A stretch of DNA of 64,000 nucleotides, from contig NZ_JAGIOC010000001.1 in NCBI RefSeq assembly GCF_017876515.1, positions 2,294,001 through 2,358,000 of the forward strand, given 5' to 3'. The position numbers were made by a program, and so were the translations under genes. A model generated the notes under the pieces. It made no database searches and had not been told where the DNA came from. It saw nothing but the letters and a program-made list of their open reading frames with translations. The stretch comes from Brachybacterium fresconis (lineage in GTDB: Bacteria; Actinomycetota; Actinomycetes; Actinomycetales; Dermabacteraceae). Positions 9,355 through 17,518 of the stretch are shown here, in pieces. Position 1 is the stretch's first letter. The number at the start of each line of letters is the position of its first letter.

Positions 9355-9462
9355 ATGTCCTTCGCTTCCATCGTCATGATGATCGTCGCGATCGTGACCG
9401 TCTGGGGCGGCCTCGTCGCCGCCGTCGTCAACCTCGTCCGCCATCCCGAGAAGGACGACTGA
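9355..9462 (+). CDS. metS: MetS-like NSS transporter small subunit
   Basis: A 35-residue single-pass membrane peptide, MSFASIVMMIVAIVTVWGG followed by one more hydrophobic turn and the tail VRHPEKDD. This layout, one TM helix plus a short basic/acidic tail ending in K-D-D, and its place right behind an NSS transporter gene match the MetS family, which is required for methionine/alanine import in corynebacteria. AGGAG stands six bases before the ATG at 9355. Confidence 0.9.
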   Translation: MSFASIVMMIVAIVTVWGGLVAAVVNLVRHPEKDD

Positions 9463-9510
9463 CCGCGGGCCGCGCGACCCCGTCGGTCGCCCTGGCCCGG
9501 CCGCACCCCC

Positions 9511-10030
9511 TGCAGGCCGCTCTCGTAACCCCCGGCGTCCGCACCCCCGCAGGCCGCCCTCGTAACCCCCGGCGTCCGCACCCCCGCAGTCCGCCCTCGT
9601 AACCCCCGGCGTCCGCACTCCCTGCAGGCCGCTCTCGTATCCACTGGCGTCCGCACCCCCGCAGGCCGCCCTCGTAACCCCCGGCGTCCGCACCCCCGCA
9701 GGCCGCCCTCGTAACCCCCGGCGTCCGCACCCCCGCAGGCCGCCCTCGTAACCCCCGGCGTCCGCACCCCCGCAGTCCGCCCTCGTAACCCCCGGCGTCC
9801 GCACTCCCTGCAGGCCGCTCTCGTATCCACTGGCGTCCGCACCCCCGCAGGCCGCCCTCGTAACCCCCGGCGTCCGCACCCCCGCAGGCCGCCCTCGTAA
9901 CCCCCGGCGTCCGCACCCCCGCAGGCCGCCCTCGTAACCCCCGGCGTCCGCACCCCCGCAGTCCGCCCTCGTAACCCCCGGCGTCCGCACTCCCTGCAGG
10001 CCGCTCTCGTATCCACTGGCGTCATACGAG
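9511..10030. repeat. 37-bp tandem array with exact 186-bp higher-order period
   Basis: Fourteen unit starts (GTAACCC or GTATCCACTG) stand at 9525, 9562, 9599, 9637, 9674, 9711, 9748, 9785, 9823, 9860, 9897, 9934, 9971 and 10009. Four units of 37 bases and one of 38 form a five-unit block of 186 bases; the blocks 9637-9822 and 9823-10008 look identical base for base, and 9525-9636 is the last three units of an earlier block. Units differ at fixed places (GCAGGCC versus GCAGTCC, CCCCCGC versus TCCCTGC). It fills most of the 810-base gap between metS and the flavin reductase. The rest of the gap (10031-10272) shows no gene. Long open frames across it are by-products of the repeat. Confidence 0.95.
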
Positions 10031-10272
10031 CACGCAACGCCCTCTGAGCGGCTCGCTGCTCGCATACCGCCCGTGGATGCGCCCCTGCCCGGTGAACACC
10101 ACCGCGGACCACACATTCCGGAGTCGCCGCCGGCTCACCCGCTGCCGGGGCAGGCCTCATGGCGTCACATTCTTGGCGACGAGGAGACACAGCCCCTAGA
10201 TTCGCTTCTGTCACTCAAAAGCATCTTGGGGACCGAGGAGTACCGAGCCGTTCCCGTCGAGGAGGAAACTCC

Positions 10273-10803
10273 ATGTCGTCAGACCCCACGACCACCGCCA
10301 ACGGCACCGCGAGCGCCGACGGCGTCCTGGACCGCGAGACCTTCGCCGCGCTCTTTCGCCGTCACCCCGCCGGCGTCGCCGTCGTCTCGCTGACCGACGG
10401 GACCGAGCCCCTCGGGTTCACGGCCACCTCCGTGATCTCCGTGTCGGCGCAGCCCGCCGTGCTCGCGTTCACCATCAACGACACCTCGTCGTCATGGCCG
10501 GCGCTGAGCCGGGCCGAGACCGTGACGGTGAACCTGCTGGCCGCGGACCAGCGCCAGGTGTCCACGATCTTCGCGACCTCCGGGATCGACCGGTTCGCGC
10601 AGGTCGCGTGGCATCAGCTGCCCACCGGCGAGCCCGTTCTGGACGGCACCGCCGGTTGGATCAGCGGGAGGATCCTGGAGCGGGTGCCCGCCGGCGGCAG
10701 CCACGTCGTCCTCGTCGCCGCGGACCGGGCCGAGATCGCCAACGAGGAGCCGCTGGTGTATCGCAACCGCAGCTACCATCAGCTCCTCGAGTACGAGATC
10801 TGA
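10273..10803 (+). CDS. Flavin reductase family protein (FMN-binding split barrel)
   Basis: A 176-residue soluble protein of the flavin reductase (DIM6/NTAB-like) family, which use NAD(P)H to reduce FMN for partner monooxygenases. Typical features are FRRHPAGVAVVSL near residue 27, the flavin-loop segment GFTATSVISVSAQPAVLAF at about 53-71, and the C-terminal PLVYRNRSYHQL. Its length is normal for the family. The start ATG at 10273 has a strong GGAGGAAA ribosome site. It stands alone between the tandem array and tRNA-Ser, so its partner oxygenase is not evident; the luciferase-like oxidoreductase at 19.6 kb has its own reductase. Confidence 0.9.
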   Translation: MSSDPTTTANGTASADGVLDRETFAALFRRHPAGVAVVSLTDGTEPLGFTATSVISVSAQPAVLAFTINDTSSSWPALSRAETVTVNLLAADQRQVSTIFATSGIDRFAQVAWHQLPTGEPVLDGTAGWISGRILERVPAGGSHVVLVAADRAEIANEEPLVYRNRSYHQLLEYEI

Positions 10804-10938
10804 TCCAGGAAGACACCCGGATCGATCGTCCCGGCCCGGCCCGCCCCGAGTGCAGGATGCCGAACACCGATCTGCGGCTGGCCCCGCTGGACGAGCCGGA
10901 ACCATGAACCGCGGTGAGTGTGACCTGTGCCAGCTCGG

Positions 10939-10968
10939 TTCGCACCACCCCGGGGCGTCGGGTACGCT
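10939..10968 (+). promoter_or_regulatory. Possible promoter of tRNA-Ser
   Basis: TTCGCA at 10939-10944 and TACGCT at 10963-10968 are separated by 18 bases and lie 22 bases before the mature tRNA start. Both hexamers are imperfect matches to the housekeeping consensus. Confidence 0.4.
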
Positions 10969-10990
10969 GATGCCTGCTCTTACGAGCGCT

Positions 10991-11075
10991 GGAGGATTCG
11001 CCTAGCGGCCTATGGCGCACGCCTGGAACGCGTGTTGGGTTAACGCCCTCGGGGGTTCAAATCCCCCATCCTCCG
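10991..11075 (+). tRNA. tRNA-Ser (anticodon GGA)
   Basis: The acceptor arms GGAGGAT (10991-10997) and ATCCTCC (11068-11074) pair perfectly, with G as discriminator at 11075. The anticodon stem CACGC/GCGTG encloses the loop CTGGAAC, so the anticodon is GGA, reading UCC and UCU. A long variable arm (GGGTT AA CGCCC region) marks a class II serine tRNA. The T-arm carries GGTTCAAAT. The 3' CCA is not encoded. No integrase gene or second attachment copy is near, so it does not appear to be a used integration site. Confidence 0.95.
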
Positions 11076-11080
11076 CCGAC

Positions 11081-11129
11081 GGAAATGCCCTCTCACCTGC
11101 AGGTTCACCTGTGAGTGAAGGGGCATTCC
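11081..11129 (+). terminator. Hairpin after tRNA-Ser
   Basis: GGAAATGCCC at 11081-11090 can pair with GGGCATTCC at 11121-11129 with one bulge, and CTCAC (11092-11096) with GTGAG (11111-11115). There is no run of T after it, as is common in high-GC actinobacteria. Confidence 0.5.
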
Positions 11130-11190
11130 GCATGCCCGGAACGTCGCGACTGCGGGAGTGATCGACAGTCCCTCCGCCGAGCGGCTTCCC

Positions 11191-11265
11191 GCCGGACGGG
11201 GCGTCGCCGGACCGGGCGTCGCCAGACCGGGCGTCGCCGGACGGGGCGTCGCCGGGCAGGCGTCT
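11191..11265. repeat. 15-bp tandem repeat
   Basis: Four units of GCCGGACSGGGCGTC begin at 11191, 11206, 11221 and 11236, followed by decayed copies. The array lies just past the stop codon of the radical SAM gene. Confidence 0.8.
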
Positions 11266-11303
11266 CCGGCCAGGCGCGCGGTCCCGTCAGAGTGGGCGAC
11301 CGG

Positions 11304-12356
11304 TCAGAACAGAGCGGGCTGCGTCCCCAGATCGAGCGCGACCGGAGCGGTGCGAGGGCGCGAGGCGGCGTCGGCCGCGCGGCGTCGCTGCTCGGGCTGG
11401 TCCTCGTCCTCCTGCGCGTCGAGGCCATGGCGTCGCAGCAGCGGTCGCAGCCGGCGCGCGAGGGTGCGACGGTACCCCGCGGGCGCATACGAGGCGTGCT
11501 CGTAGAAGCGCCGATACCCGGTGACGAGCTCGGGGTGCTCCCGCTCGATCCACTCGAGGAACCACTCCTTGGCACCGGGACGCAGATGCAGGGCGCCATG
11601 GACCACACGGACGGCGCCGGCGTCGGCGATCCGGGCGAGGGCGTCGTCGAGCTGGGCGTCGGAATCGGTCAGCCAGGGCATGATCGGCATGAGGAAGACC
11701 GTCACGCGGAATCCGACATCGGCCGCGGCACGCACGGTCGCCAGGCGCGCGGCAGTGGTCGGCGTCCCGGGTTCGACGGCCTTCTGCAGCTCGTCGTCGA
11801 ACACCGCGATGGACATCGACAGGTCCACCGGAACTCGTTCCGCGGCCTTCTCCAGGAGCGGGAGGTCCCGCCGCATCAAGGTGCCCTTGGTGAGGATCGA
11901 GATCGGCGTACCGCTGTCGGCGAGGGCGGAGATGATCCCGGGCATCAGTCGATACCGTCCCTCGGCGCGCTGATAGGGATCGGTGTTGGTGCCGAGTGCG
12001 ACGAGGTCATGCTTCCAGGAGCGCTTGGCGAGCTCGGCGCGCAGCACCTCGGCGACATTGACCTTCACGATGACCTGCTGGTCGAAGTCGGCACCCGCGT
12101 CGAGATCCAGGTATTCGTGCGTGCTGCGCGCGAAACAGTAGACGCAGGCGTGGGAGCACCCGCGATAGGGATTCACGCTCCACTCGAACGGCATCGAGCT
12201 CGAGGCCGGCACGCGGTTCAGCGCCGACTTCGCCGTCACCTCGTGGAAGGTGACGCCCTGGAACTCCGGGGTGCGCACGCTGCGCACGAGCCCGGACATG
12301 CCCAGCAGGGCCTGCTCGCGCTGTTCCGCTCCGAGTGTCTGCCCGCTCCATCGCAT
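11304..12356 (-). CDS. Rv2578c-type radical SAM protein
   Basis: A 350-residue radical S-adenosylmethionine protein. The [4Fe-4S]-binding CxxxCxxC motif is CSHACVYC with cysteines at residues 67, 71 and 74, preceded by NPYRGC, as in the Rv2578c and SplB-like group. Further typical pieces are VALGTNTDPYQ and ISILTKGTLMRRD. The tail (last 40 residues) is Arg/Ala-rich and low in complexity. The biochemical role of this family is not settled. It runs divergently from the OsmC-like gene; an octanucleotide repeat sits in the shared 297-base promoter region. The start ATG lacks a strong ribosome site. Confidence 0.92.
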   Translation of the reverse strand: MRWSGQTLGAEQREQALLGMSGLVRSVRTPEFQGVTFHEVTAKSALNRVPASSSMPFEWSVNPYRGCSHACVYCFARSTHEYLDLDAGADFDQQVIVKVNVAEVLRAELAKRSWKHDLVALGTNTDPYQRAEGRYRLMPGIISALADSGTPISILTKGTLMRRDLPLLEKAAERVPVDLSMSIAVFDDELQKAVEPGTPTTAARLATVRAAADVGFRVTVFLMPIMPWLTDSDAQLDDALARIADAGAVRVVHGALHLRPGAKEWFLEWIEREHPELVTGYRRFYEHASYAPAGYRRTLARRLRPLLRRHGLDAQEDEDQPEQRRRAADAASRPRTAPVALDLGTQPALF

Positions 12357-12430
12357 GCCTGCAGTCGAACGTACGTTCGACCGATTGTCAAGTGGTGCGG
12401 CTCCCTCCGGCGAGCCCCGGCAACCCCCTC

Positions 12431-12516
12431 GGTCGTGCGGTCGCCCGGTCGTGCAGTCGAGCGGTCGTGCGGTCGTGCGGTCGTGCGGTCGTGCGGTCGT
12501 GCGGTCGTGCGGTCGA
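12431..12516. repeat. Octanucleotide tandem array (GGTCGTGC) in a divergent promoter region
   Basis: Six perfect copies of GGTCGTGC run from 12463 to 12510, with degenerate copies from 12431. The array lies between the divergent radical SAM gene (start 12356) and OsmC-like gene (start 12654). Its rotated unit GTGCGGTC resembles the unit GTTCAGTC of the array at 2911-2972. More loosely repeated GTCGAYCSG sequence continues to about 12620. Confidence 0.88.
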
Positions 12517-12653
12517 CCAGCGGGGCAGCCTGTCGGCCGTCCGCTCGATCCGGCCGCCCGGTCGACAGCCTGTCGGCCATCCGGTCGATCCGGTCGCCCC
12601 GTCGACCGCCCCGCCGACCGCCCCGATCGCGGCGACGCATCTAGCCTGAGGCG

Positions 12654-13169
12654 ATGATGACCACTGCCGACCCCTCGTCCCCCTCAGACCCTGAATCCCG
12701 GCCCCGTCCGCTCTACACCGCCCGCGTCGACAATTCCCGGGGCACCTCCGGGCAGGTGCGCATCCACGACGGTCCCGCCTCGCTGGACGTGGCACAGCGG
12801 CGCGACGATGCCGCCGTCGAGCCGGAGATCGAGCTGCCCACCGGGGGCCCGCGCTCACCGGCGCAGGGCTTCAACCCCGAGCAGTTCCTGGCCATGGCCT
12901 GGAGCACCTGCCTCGGCGAGACGCTGCGCGTGGTCCTGTCCGAGCGGGGTCTGGCCCACGAGAGCCGGGTGAGCGTCGAGGTCGAGATGCACCGCGACCC
13001 GGCCGGTGGTTTCCGGTTCACGCCGCGCGCCCTGGTCTCGATCGAGGAGATGGCACCGAGGGAGGTTCGTGAGCTGGCCGAGGCCGCGCACACCCGATGC
13101 CCCGTCTCCAAGCTCCTGACCGCCCCGGGAGCGTCGGACGTCGAGCTGGTGGTGGCCGCGAGCGGCTGA
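12654..13169 (+). CDS. OsmC/Ohr family peroxiredoxin-like protein
   Basis: A 171-residue OsmC-family protein, a group that reduces organic hydroperoxides with two redox cysteines. Both are present: Cys86 in AMAWSTCLGETL and Cys149 in AHTRCPVSKLL. The protein is about 30 residues longer than typical Ohr because of a Pro/Ser-rich N-terminus. GAGG lies only a few bases before the ATG pair at 12654 and 12657, and the second is as likely. It stands alone, divergent from the radical SAM gene. Confidence 0.92.
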   Translation: MMTTADPSSPSDPESRPRPLYTARVDNSRGTSGQVRIHDGPASLDVAQRRDDAAVEPEIELPTGGPRSPAQGFNPEQFLAMAWSTCLGETLRVVLSERGLAHESRVSVEVEMHRDPAGGFRFTPRALVSIEEMAPREVRELAEAAHTRCPVSKLLTAPGASDVELVVAASG

Positions 13170-13259
13170 CCCGATCCGTCCGACCCTGCCGGAACTCCTC
13201 CTGGTCGGACCCCGCCCGGATATCCTGCAGGGAAGGGAACGGATCCTCAGGGGGAACAG

Positions 13260-14567
13260 ATGTCGGATGCAGGGTCGGCAGGCGGCGGAAACGGGCGAGG
13301 CCACGGCGGCCCGTCGGGCCCGGGGGACCCGAACTCGCCCGGCGGAGCCTACGGCGGGCCGAGTCGTCCCGCCGCCCCGGGCAGCTTCTCCGCCCAGGGC
13401 GCACCCGGCGGGAACGAGCGCTACGGCGGGCCCGTCAGCCCCGGCCATGACGGCCCCGCGCGTGCAGGCCAGGTCCCTCCCGGTCACGGGCCCGGTGGCC
13501 CGGGCGGACCCGGCCCGGGCAACCCCGGCACCGGGGCCGCCCCCGGCCCGGCCGGCCCCGGTGCCGGCGGTCCCGGCCCCTCGCGGGCGCGGCCCTGGGC
13601 GCTGATCGCCGTGGCCCTGGGGTGCGTGGCGGTGCTCGTGATCGCCATCGGCGGCGGGCTCACCGCCTTGATCCTCACCCGGAACAGCGGGGAGGGCTCC
13701 CCGCCCGTCGCGGCCAGCCAGGACCCGACGACCAGCGAGGAACCGACCGCCGAGGAGCCGACACCGGCCGAGGGGACCCCCAGCTTCGAGGTGGTCGTCC
13801 CCTACGACGAAGTGCCCGGGAGCCCCGAGGAGATCCACGACATCCTCGCCGACAACCCGCTGACCCGCGGGACGCTGCCGACCGTCGGCAGCTGCGAGCT
13901 GCCCGCCACCCCGGCGTCGACGCAGAGCCCGGAGGAGATCCAGGCCGTCCTCGATGCCGGCGGCGGCTGCCTGAACTCGATCTGGTCCACCGCCAGCTCC
14001 GACCGCGGCCTGCCCTGGAACTCCCCGTCCGTCACGGTCTACACGCCGCCGGAGGTCCCCGACAGCGCGTCCTGTGATCCGGAGAGCTTCGATCCGGACT
14101 CGGCCCGGATGTGCAACCTCGACTCGACGCTCTACTGGCCGGCGGGAAGCGGCATCGGCGCCGAGATCGCCGACGCCGAGAACGTCCCCAGCACCTATCT
14201 CTGGGACCTGGCCGTCGCCGAGGTCTCGACCGTGAACTGGAACAGCTCGGTGGGCATCTACTACGTCTCCATGCTCAACAAGATCGCGGAGCAGGAGGCC
14301 GACGGCGAGGAGTCCGAGGCGTACAAGGAGGCCACGCGGCGCTATTCGCTGCAGAAGCTCTGCCTGGGATCGGCCGCCGCGATGCAGGTGCCCTCCTCGG
14401 CGGAGCCCACGACGGCGGTGCGCGCCTGGCTCACGGACGAGGCGAACTGGAAGGACGACGGGCTCGACCCCGCCTCCCGCGTGCACTGGATCCAGGCCGG
14501 CCTCACCTCCGGCGGCGACCTCAGCGCCTGCAACACCTGGGAGGCCCCCGCGGATCTCGTGGCCTGA
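13260..14567 (+). CDS. Membrane-anchored neutral zinc metallopeptidase (YpfJ/Rv2575-like) homologue lacking zinc ligands
   Basis: A 435-residue protein. Residues 1-110 are Gly/Pro-rich, 112-139 a single membrane span, 140-175 an acidic Thr/Pro/Glu linker, and about 176-435 an outside domain with five or more cysteines. The domain follows the neutral metallopeptidase family: LDSTLYW near 287 where the family has the DQTIYLD element, and near the end SRVHWIQAGLTSGGDLSACNTW, the family RVRWFxxGxxSGxxxxCDTF signature. Yet the zinc motif HExGH is AEVST here (residues 320-324), and the third-ligand element QELQADC is YSLQKLC. It is therefore probably catalytically dead. The start has a GGGGGA ribosome site. 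Confidence 0.78.
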   Translation: MSDAGSAGGGNGRGHGGPSGPGDPNSPGGAYGGPSRPAAPGSFSAQGAPGGNERYGGPVSPGHDGPARAGQVPPGHGPGGPGGPGPGNPGTGAAPGPAGPGAGGPGPSRARPWALIAVALGCVAVLVIAIGGGLTALILTRNSGEGSPPVAASQDPTTSEEPTAEEPTPAEGTPSFEVVVPYDEVPGSPEEIHDILADNPLTRGTLPTVGSCELPATPASTQSPEEIQAVLDAGGGCLNSIWSTASSDRGLPWNSPSVTVYTPPEVPDSASCDPESFDPDSARMCNLDSTLYWPAGSGIGAEIADAENVPSTYLWDLAVAEVSTVNWNSSVGIYYVSMLNKIAEQEADGEESEAYKEATRRYSLQKLCLGSAAAMQVPSSAEPTTAVRAWLTDEANWKDDGLDPASRVHWIQAGLTSGGDLSACNTWEAPADLVA

Positions 14568-14646
14568 TCCCGGCCCGCGCACCCCGGCGCGTCGCACCCC
14601 GGGCCGCGACGCGCCGGGCTCTTCGACCCCGGCTCTTCGTCGTCAG

Positions 14647-16794
14647 TCAGCCGAGCGTCGCAGGCCGCTCCCAGGCCTCCCCGCGCACGTGCTCATCGAG
14701 GAAGCCGAGGAAGGTCTCGTACCAGACCTGCGCGTTGCCCCGGCCCTGGATCCAGTGCCCCTCGTCGGGGAAGTACAGGTAGCGGTGCCGGGTGCGGCCC
14801 TCGGCGTCGCGCGGGGTCGCGGAGAAGGCGTTGAGGTCGTACCAGAGGGCGTGGCCCTGGGCGATCGGGACGCGGTAGTCCTTGTCGCCGTGGATGACGA
14901 GCATCGGCACGACGATGTCGGCCACGGCGTCGCGCGGGTTGTAGAGCGCGTTCTGCTCCCGCATCGGCCGCTCCCAGGCGGCGTTGTCCGTGGTGCGCCC
15001 CATGCTCACGGTGTCCCACAGGGAGGCGTGGGTGACGATGCAGCGGAAGCGGTCGCCGGTGTGCCCGGCCACCCAGTTGGCCATGTACCCGCCGTAGGAG
15101 CCGCCGGCGAAGGCTGTGCGCTCGGCGTCGATGTCCTCGCGCGCCACGGTGACGTCGGTCAGCGCCATGATGTCGGTGAACGGGGCGCCGCCCAGCTCGT
15201 GCTGGCCGCGGTCGATCATCGCCTGGCCGTAGCCGGTGGAGATCGCCGGGTCCGGCAGCAGCACGGCATACCCGGCATCCGCGAAGGGCCCCGGGTTCCA
15301 GCGGTAGGTCCAGGCGTTCCAGGATCCCCAGGGGCCGCCGTGGGCGAAGACGACCAGCGGGTGCGGCCCCTCCCCCGCGGGCAGACGCAGCCAGGCCCGC
15401 AGCGCGGTGCCGTCCTGCGCGGTCGCGGTGACCTCGGTGAGCGAGCCCTTCTGAGCGACCGCGTCGGCCGGGTTCGCCAGCTCCTGGATCTGTCCGGTCG
15501 CCGGCTCGATGCGCACCGGATGCGGGGCGACGGAGATCCCGGAGGCCGACGCGATGACCGCTCCGCCGGCGACCGATGCCGAGTCGAAGGCGAGATCCTG
15601 CTCGGGTCCTCCGGCGAGCCGCCGGGGCGCGGGGTCGTCGAGGCCGCCGATCCACACGGAGCCTCGGCCCTGATCATCACTGGTGGCGATGAGCGTGGAG
15701 TCGTCGAGCCAGACCGGATCGACCCACTGGTCCAGCTCGGGCCACACCGGGGTCGAGGTCCCGGTGGCCAGGTCGAGCAGCTCGACGCTGGTGGACAGGC
15801 TCGCCTCCTGGGTCCAGTTCCGGCCGCGGCCGATCAGCGCCCGGGTGCCGTCGGGGCTGAACTCCCCGGGACCGTGCTCGGCCTCGGCCGTGCCCTGGCG
15901 CAGCAGCCGCGGCGGCTGGGCGCCGATGAGGTCCAGCAGGTAGAGATCGGAGGCGGCCAGCAGGTCCCCGCGGGAGTCGGCCATCGCGACCAGGGCGCGG
16001 GAGCCGTCGCGGTCGACGGTCCATTCCTCGAGGCGCCCGGGCGGCATCGTCACATAGCGGAAGTGCAGCACCTGCTTGTGCGGGGAGTCCCCGGGCGAGC
16101 CGCCGTCGCCGCTGCCGGCCGACGGTCCTGAGCCATCGGTCGAGTCGCCCGAGCTGCCGATCGAGCCGCCGGGCCCGCCGGAGGCCGCGGCGCTGCTCGA
16201 CGGGGCCCCGCCCCCTGCGCCGACGATCGCGGTGGCCTCGGCCCAGGAGAGGTCCGAGGGCAGCGCGGCCAGGGCGAGCACCGGGCGGGAGGGGCCGAGG
16301 TCATGGTCCCAGGAGCGGGTGGGGAACTCGGCGTGGAGAGCCGCCGTCACCGTCGCCTCCTCGCGCTTCGCCGAGAGTCGGTCGTGCTCGGTCTCGTCGG
16401 AGGCCTGGGAGTGCACCTCGAGCTCCGTGATGAGGTGGCTGCCTGCCAGGCGCAGACCGCCGAAGCCGCCGGGCCGGGCGGCGAGCTCGCGGGCCTCGCC
16501 GCGCGGGGGCAGCGCCCACAGTTGGGCGTCGTCGGCCTCGGTGCCGTCCTCGCCCAGACGCTTCGCGGTGAAGAAGGTGGTGCCGTCCTCGGCGGCGGCG
16601 ACCGCGCCGATCGATGCCTCGCCCCGGGTCAGCGGCAGCAGACGATCTTCCTCGATCTCCACCAGCGCGGTGCGATAGGCCGTGCCCTTCGCGGTCGTCG
16701 AGGCGACCTTCGCGAGGATCCTGCCCCCGTCCGTGGTCTCCAGCCCGGCGAGCCGGGACGCGTCCAACAGGGCTTCGATGCTCTTGGATGTCAT
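14647..16794 (-). CDS. S9 family (prolyl oligopeptidase-like) peptidase
   Basis: A 715-residue serine peptidase with an N-terminal beta-propeller-like half and a C-terminal alpha/beta hydrolase domain. The nucleophile is Ser566 in GGSYGGYM, the acid probably Asp639 in HGDKDYRVP, and the base His680 in PDEGHWI, the standard order for acyl-aminoacyl peptidase/S9C types. A Gly/Ser-rich insert at about residues 200-245 looks like an added low-complexity loop. No signal peptide is present, so it should act in the cytoplasm on short peptides. It is monocistronic, convergent with the metallopeptidase-like gene. Confidence 0.93.
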   Translation of the reverse strand: MTSKSIEALLDASRLAGLETTDGGRILAKVASTTAKGTAYRTALVEIEEDRLLPLTRGEASIGAVAAAEDGTTFFTAKRLGEDGTEADDAQLWALPPRGEARELAARPGGFGGLRLAGSHLITELEVHSQASDETEHDRLSAKREEATVTAALHAEFPTRSWDHDLGPSRPVLALAALPSDLSWAEATAIVGAGGGAPSSSAAASGGPGGSIGSSGDSTDGSGPSAGSGDGGSPGDSPHKQVLHFRYVTMPPGRLEEWTVDRDGSRALVAMADSRGDLLAASDLYLLDLIGAQPPRLLRQGTAEAEHGPGEFSPDGTRALIGRGRNWTQEASLSTSVELLDLATGTSTPVWPELDQWVDPVWLDDSTLIATSDDQGRGSVWIGGLDDPAPRRLAGGPEQDLAFDSASVAGGAVIASASGISVAPHPVRIEPATGQIQELANPADAVAQKGSLTEVTATAQDGTALRAWLRLPAGEGPHPLVVFAHGGPWGSWNAWTYRWNPGPFADAGYAVLLPDPAISTGYGQAMIDRGQHELGGAPFTDIMALTDVTVAREDIDAERTAFAGGSYGGYMANWVAGHTGDRFRCIVTHASLWDTVSMGRTTDNAAWERPMREQNALYNPRDAVADIVVPMLVIHGDKDYRVPIAQGHALWYDLNAFSATPRDAEGRTRHRYLYFPDEGHWIQGRGNAQVWYETFLGFLDEHVRGEAWERPATLG

Positions 16795-16897
16795 GACTCA
16801 CCATCCTGTCACCGTGACTCGGTGGTGCGCACCCTTTTCGACGGGCGCGGGGCCGTACCGACGGGGCGCTCACCGCCCCTCCGCCGCCCGCCGTCGG

Positions 16898-17386
16898 TCA
16901 CCGACCGGCGCGACCGATCGCCCGGATGACCAGGGCCACCAGTTCAGCCACGAGCCCGGTCAGCACCCCGATGACGGTTCCGGTGAAGAGGCTGGAGATC
17001 GCCGTCGCTCCGCGGAAGAAGACGGCCTGCAGCGCCGGATCGATCTGGGAGAGGTTGCCGCCCAGCGACGGCGGCCCGTCCGGGAACGAGGCACCCCAGA
17101 ACACCTGGTGCACGGTCGCCAGGAGCACCCCGTAGCAGATGCCGACGACCAGCAGGGTCAGGAACGGGCGTGGCACCCGCGCGGCGATCACGACGACGAT
17201 CCACACGATCAGGGGCACGAACACGAACAGCGAGTTCACCCACGTGCCCGACTGGATGATGCTCAGGTCGTGCAGGACCACTCGCGGGACGGCGAGGAGC
17301 GCGAGACCGAGGATCGCCGGGATCGTCAGTCCCAGCGGGTGGCGGGCGGAACGGACAGGGGCGGAGGACAGCGGCTGGTTGTTCAT
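16898..17386 (-). CDS. Small four-helix membrane protein of unknown function
   Basis: A 162-residue protein with about four hydrophobic segments (roughly residues 20-38, 48-68, 75-96 and 128-155). The start MNNQPLSS at 17384-17386 is chosen because hydrophobic segment one follows directly; no strong ribosome site is seen. It is divergent from a histidine kinase gene that begins 133 bases away, so it may be a target of that two-component system, as membrane proteins beside such kinases often are. No family is recognised. Confidence 0.7.
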   Translation of the reverse strand: MNNQPLSSAPVRSARHPLGLTIPAILGLALLAVPRVVLHDLSIIQSGTWVNSLFVFVPLIVWIVVVIAARVPRPFLTLLVVGICYGVLLATVHQVFWGASFPDGPPSLGGNLSQIDPALQAVFFRGATAISSLFTGTVIGVLTGLVAELVALVIRAIGRAGR

Positions 17387-17518
17387 GCCCGGAACACTAG
17401 GAACCGGCTCGTCACCTCCACATCCGTCCGTCATCCAGAGGTCGGTACGTCGCGAGGCGACCTGATCTGTCGCCTCCCGGCCGATGCGGCGACCACCGGC
17501 GCGACCTACCCTGGTGCC

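Noticed and set aside
9511..10030. Candidate CRISPR array
   Set aside because: Units abut with no unique spacers; the variable places recur in a fixed five-unit order, so it is a tandem higher-order repeat. No cas gene is near.
7458..10214. Very long minus-strand open frames across the symporter gene and the repeat array
   Set aside because: They are antisense to a clear NSS gene and then read through a 37-bp repeat; the protein is low-complexity and has no ribosome site. High GC content makes such frames common.
10991..11129. tRNA-Ser as an integration site of a genomic island
   Set aside because: No integrase, no duplicated 3' tRNA end and no shift in composition follow it.
13267..13605. 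Collagen-like Gly/Pro-rich start as a separate structural gene
   Set aside because: It is the cytoplasmic N-terminus of the metallopeptidase-like protein in the same frame, ahead of its membrane span.
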